From positions 1 through 15,161 of the forward strand of contig JAKAMH010000015.1 in NCBI GenBank assembly GCA_021813005.1: a DNA stretch of 15,161 nt, in the 5' to 3' direction. Positions 13,711-15,161 of the stretch are shown piece by piece. Position 1 is the stretch's first letter. Each line of letters begins with the position of its first letter. This DNA is from a bacterium (GTDB lineage Bacteria > Patescibacteriota > Microgenomatia > Levybacterales > UBA12049). The position numbers were made by a program, and so were the translations under genes. The notes beneath the pieces were generated by a model. That model saw nothing but the letters and a program-made list of their open reading frames with translations. It was not told where the DNA came from and did not search any database.

Positions 13711-13842
13711 TATGAGTTCACGCTTCTGACACGATTTCGTCATTGCGACCCCGCTTAGCGGGGGAAGCAATCTCCCTTCCAAAAGATCGCCACGCCCGAT
13801 GATATCGCGATGACGGTGTTATGTTGGAACTGTGAACAGTTA
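13711..13842. repeat. Repeat element F (132 bp, inverted copy)
   Basis: The left end TATGAGTTCACGCTTCTGAC equals the reversed right end of element C with one difference. The right end, read on the minus strand, gives TAACTGTTCACAG...AACATAACACCG, as in element A. Inside is the CCCCGC-TTA-GCGGGG hairpin, here enclosed by ATTGC/GCAAT instead of ATTCT/AGAAT. Confidence 0.8.
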
Positions 13843-13855
13843 CATCTCCGTCTAT

Positions 13856-13884
13856 TTGCTATTTTTCGTGCCTGACAGTATAAT
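13856..13884 (+). promoter_or_regulatory. Promoter of the 13891 gene, leaderless type
   Basis: TTGCTA (13856-13861), 17-base spacer, perfect TATAAT (13879-13884), six bases to ATG 13891. Confidence 0.72.
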
Positions 13885-13890
13885 CCATGC

Positions 13891-14520
13891 ATGAAAGAAG
13901 TAAAGAGAGGAGGTTTTTCTGTTGAAGGCGTGATGGTTCGGCCTGTAATATCAAAGCGTTCGGCGGATACGGTGCGTTCCGGTCTTGTCGACTGGGTTTA
14001 TCACCAAGATGGCGGGAAGCTGCGCGAGCTGGGTGAGAGATTTGAACGGGGCAACAGAGACTTAGCCGCCTATTTCCGGGCAGAAGAACATGAGTTATCC
14101 CGTTTGCTGGGACCGCTTTTTAGCCCCTCGGGATTTTCTTTCGGAGTTTTAAGCGGCTGTCTCCTGCTTCAGGAAGAAGCCGGCCAGAGAAAAGAGGCAC
14201 TTCCCGTCATTTCTCCAACGCTCATTGATACATATCGCCGTGATAGGAGGATTTCGACCCTGCATACTCCGGGCGCGGATGCAAAAACCAGAAAACGCAA
14301 TGAACTTGACGAAAAAACGAAAGAGTATCTGGGAGATCTGCTGGAGAAACAGGGGCAGGTTGAAAAGTTCCTTGATGAATTACCAAGGGTTGGTATGGTG
14401 TCGGATATGTGTTTCCGCTATGGAATAGCGGAAGTGTTTCATATATTTCAAATCTTTGAAGAAATCGCGGGGCTCTCCCGCATGGAAGCAATCTCAACTG
14501 ATGATTTTCGAAAGCAATAA
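13891..14520 (+). CDS. Hypothetical soluble protein
   Basis: 209 residues, no family recognised. It has no clear signal peptide or membrane span. The chain is largely helical and charged. The first part (1-60) has GLVDWVYHQDGGKLRELGER. The middle (about 80-105) is more hydrophobic (PLFSPSGFSFGVLSGCLLLQ). A basic, likely exposed stretch (about 112-145: TYRRDRRISTLHTPGADAKT, RKRNELDEKTKEYL) follows, then a helical C-terminus with VSDMCFRYGIAEVFHIFQIF. The gene has one of the best promoters in the window and ends three bases before a tRNA gene, so read-through into the tRNA is possible. Codon use resembles that of its neighbours. Confidence 0.72.
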   Translation: MKEVKRGGFSVEGVMVRPVISKRSADTVRSGLVDWVYHQDGGKLRELGERFERGNRDLAAYFRAEEHELSRLLGPLFSPSGFSFGVLSGCLLLQEEAGQRKEALPVISPTLIDTYRRDRRISTLHTPGADAKTRKRNELDEKTKEYLGDLLEKQGQVEKFLDELPRVGMVSDMCFRYGIAEVFHIFQIFEEIAGLSRMEAISTDDFRKQ

Positions 14521-14523
14521 TTT

Positions 14524-14606
14524 GGAGGGATCGCATAGCGGCCTAGTGCAGCGGTTTACTAAACCGCCGTCCGCAAGGACCGTGGGTTCGAATCCCACTC
14601 CCTCCG
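14524..14606 (+). tRNA. tRNA-Ser, apparent anticodon ACT
   Basis: A type II tRNA of 83 bases. Acceptor GGAGGGA/TCCCTCC pairs fully, with discriminator G. The D stem GCA/TGC (3 bp) has GG in the loop. The anticodon stem is GCGGT/ACCGC with the seven-base loop TTACTAA. The long variable arm has stem GTCC/GGAC and loop GCAA. The T stem is GTGGG/CCCAC with TTCGAAT. Discriminator G, the 3-bp D stem and the extended arm fit serine. With U33 as the second loop base, the anticodon is A-C-T, reading AGU, where bacteria normally have GCT. CCA is not encoded: the genome continues CAG. Confidence 0.88.
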
Positions 14607-14607
14607 C

Positions 14608-14698
14608 AGCGTAAGAACGCTCATCGCAAAGCGATATTGTGTTCAACGCTGCTGAAAAGTTGAACGAAATTTGACTTTGTCAAAATCGTTCTTACGTT
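14608..14698. repeat. Cloverleaf-like inverted-repeat element
   Basis: The outer arms CGTAAGAACG (14610-14619) and CGTTCTTACG (14687-14696) pair perfectly and extend two more pairs outward (one G-T). Inside are three separate hairpins: ATCGC-AAA-GCGAT (14623-14635); GTTCAAC, an eleven-base loop, GTTGAAC (14641-14665); and TTTGAC-TTT-GTCAAA (14670-14684). Together they form a four-way junction of ~91 bases. It begins two bases after the tRNA and ends ~20 bases before a GIY-YIG gene. It is unlike the GTCATTCTGA repeats elsewhere in the window. Confidence 0.75.
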
Positions 14699-14708
14699 TC
14701 GCCAACTT

Positions 14709-14714
14709 TAAAAT
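14709..14714 (+). promoter_or_regulatory. -10 candidate of the GIY-YIG gene
   Basis: TAAAAT (14709-14714) lies five bases before ATG 14720, which would give a leaderless transcript. No convincing -35 is seen: the expected place falls in the right arm of the cloverleaf element. Confidence 0.4.
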
Positions 14715-14719
14715 AAACC

Positions 14720-14986
14720 ATGTCTAATTTTTACTATACTTATATACTTCAGAGCCAAAAAAATAATAGTCTTTACATTGGGTACACTTCTGATCTTAAA
14801 AAAAGATTCAAACAACATAATAATGGTAAAAACCAATCAACAAAACCATTCAGACCCTATAAGTTAATTTTCTATGAAGCATTTCTAAACAGAATTGATG
14901 CTAAGCATAGGGAAGAATATCTAAAAAGTGGATTTGGAAGAAGAAGCATTAATAAAATGATTGAGAAATACTTGAACAATATTTAA
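14720..14986 (+). CDS. GIY-YIG endonuclease-domain protein
   Basis: 88 residues, a stand-alone GIY-YIG domain. YYTYILQS (5-12) stands for the 'GIY' strand and SLYIGYTSDLKKRFKQHN (17-34) for the 'YIG' strand plus the helix with the catalytic-position arginine. K and R-rich parts follow, then PYKLIFYEAF (46-55) and a glutamate in RIDAKHREEYLKSGFGRRSI (58-77), near the family's metal-binding Glu. Small UvrC/homing-endonuclease-like proteins of this kind are common in CPR genomes. Whether they cut DNA is not established to my knowledge. It is AT-rich compared with the neighbouring genes and sits right behind the tRNA and the cloverleaf element, which suggests a mobile or inserted unit. Confidence 0.9.
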   Translation: MSNFYYTYILQSQKNNSLYIGYTSDLKKRFKQHNNGKNQSTKPFRPYKLIFYEAFLNRIDAKHREEYLKSGFGRRSINKMIEKYLNNI

Positions 14987-15020
14987 AATCAGTCCTTAGG
15001 CATTCAGATTGAGGATTTGG

Positions 15021-15026
15021 TAGAAT
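15021..15026 (+). promoter_or_regulatory. -10 box of the SRPBCC gene
   Basis: TAGAAT (15021-15026), six bases before ATG 15033: a leaderless spacing again. The -35 region is poor (TTAGGC at 14996-15001, 19-base spacer). Confidence 0.42.
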
Positions 15027-15032
15027 AAATCT

Positions 15033-15161
15033 ATGAAAAAAGGACTTATCGCAAAAGTATCAACTGCCATCAACGCCCCGCTTGCAAAGGTATGGGACGG
15101 GCTAACCAACCCTGAAATCATCAAGCAATATATGTTCGGGACAAATGTTGTTTCGAATTGG
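15033..15161 (+). CDS. SRPBCC/AHSA1-family protein, N-terminal part (partial)
   Basis: 43 codons from ATG 15033 to the window edge, with no stop reached. The opening KKGLIAKVSTAINAPLAKVW, followed by DGLTNPEIIKQYMFGTNVVS, is the start of a START-like (SRPBCC) domain. The pattern is 'strand - [IV]-x-A-P-x-x-V-W - [DA]-x-L-T-x-P-x-x-[IL]-x-x-[YW]', as in AHSA1 (activator of Hsp90 ATPase-like) proteins, which bind hydrophobic ligands or other proteins. The specific role cannot be told from this part. Confidence 0.85.
   Translation, partial: MKKGLIAKVSTAINAPLAKVWDGLTNPEIIKQYMFGTNVVSNW

Noticed and set aside
1144..13842. Repeat elements as a CRISPR array
   Set aside because: Copies are dispersed, palindromic, of unequal length, in both orientations, and have no regular spacers or cas genes.
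14608..14698. Cloverleaf element as a second tRNA gene
   Set aside because: The arms do not have tRNA proportions: no T-loop TTCGA, no seven-base anticodon loop, and a 10-12-bp outer stem. It is a four-way junction but not a tRNA.
14608..15161. Integrated genetic element with an attachment-site repeat at the tRNA
   Set aside because: No direct repeat of the tRNA 3' end is found downstream within the window and no integrase is present. The window ends too soon to exclude one further on.

Overview
This window reads as a chromosome fragment of a Candidate Phyla Radiation (Patescibacteria) bacterium, most likely of the Microgenomates type. That placement is inference. It rests on the compact gene set, many small orphan proteins, a cysteinyl-tRNA synthetase with a non-standard HHPNE segment, repeat elements of the 'GTCATTCTGA...' kind in the intergenic spaces, and promoters whose -10 box lies only 5-7 bases before the start codon. 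No rRNA, CRISPR array, transposase or phage structural gene was seen.

Layout. 1-1982: the tail of ybaB, then prs (PRPP synthetase) and recR (recombination mediator). The prs-recR gap holds a repeat element with terminal inverted repeats. 1983-2598: 616 bases without a gene, holding two repeat elements and one strong hairpin. 2599-3177: a coiled-coil, charged hypothetical protein. 3243-3881: an AT-rich two-gene cassette, a DUF5678-like small protein joined directly to a retropepsin-like aspartic protease. 4039-5586: cysS, with one coding segment derived from the repeat family and a second low-conservation insertion. 5755-6995 (minus): a sigma-70/ECF-type sigma factor, a small membrane protein and a second membrane protein, with a repeat element between the last two. 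7097-9818 (plus): a tight four-gene operon of a membrane-anchored hypothetical, idi, isopentenyl phosphate kinase and uppS. 9819-10241 (minus) is a hypothetical, divergent from a Crp/Fnr-type regulator (10338-11006). 11100-11366: a small hypothetical. 11436-12680 (minus): an MFS exporter, divergent from a membrane-anchored polysaccharide deacetylase (12785-13699). 13711-13842: another repeat copy. 13891-14520: a hypothetical. 14524-14606: a serine tRNA with the unusual anticodon ACT. 14608-14698: a four-way-junction (cloverleaf-like) inverted-repeat element. 14720-14986: a GIY-YIG endonuclease-like protein. 15033 to the end: the start of an SRPBCC-family gene.

Functionally the window mixes housekeeping (nucleotide metabolism, recombination, translation), cell-envelope lipid-carrier synthesis (isopentenyl phosphate to IPP to DMAPP to polyprenyl diphosphate), envelope sugar modification, and stress or regulatory genes. 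The points most worth a second look are: a consistent pattern of leaderless promoters; the tRNA-Ser(ACT) / cloverleaf / GIY-YIG cluster; the DUF5678-retropepsin pair; the IPK-IDI-UppS operon; and a palindromic repeat family with compensatory base changes, one copy of which has been absorbed in frame into cysS.
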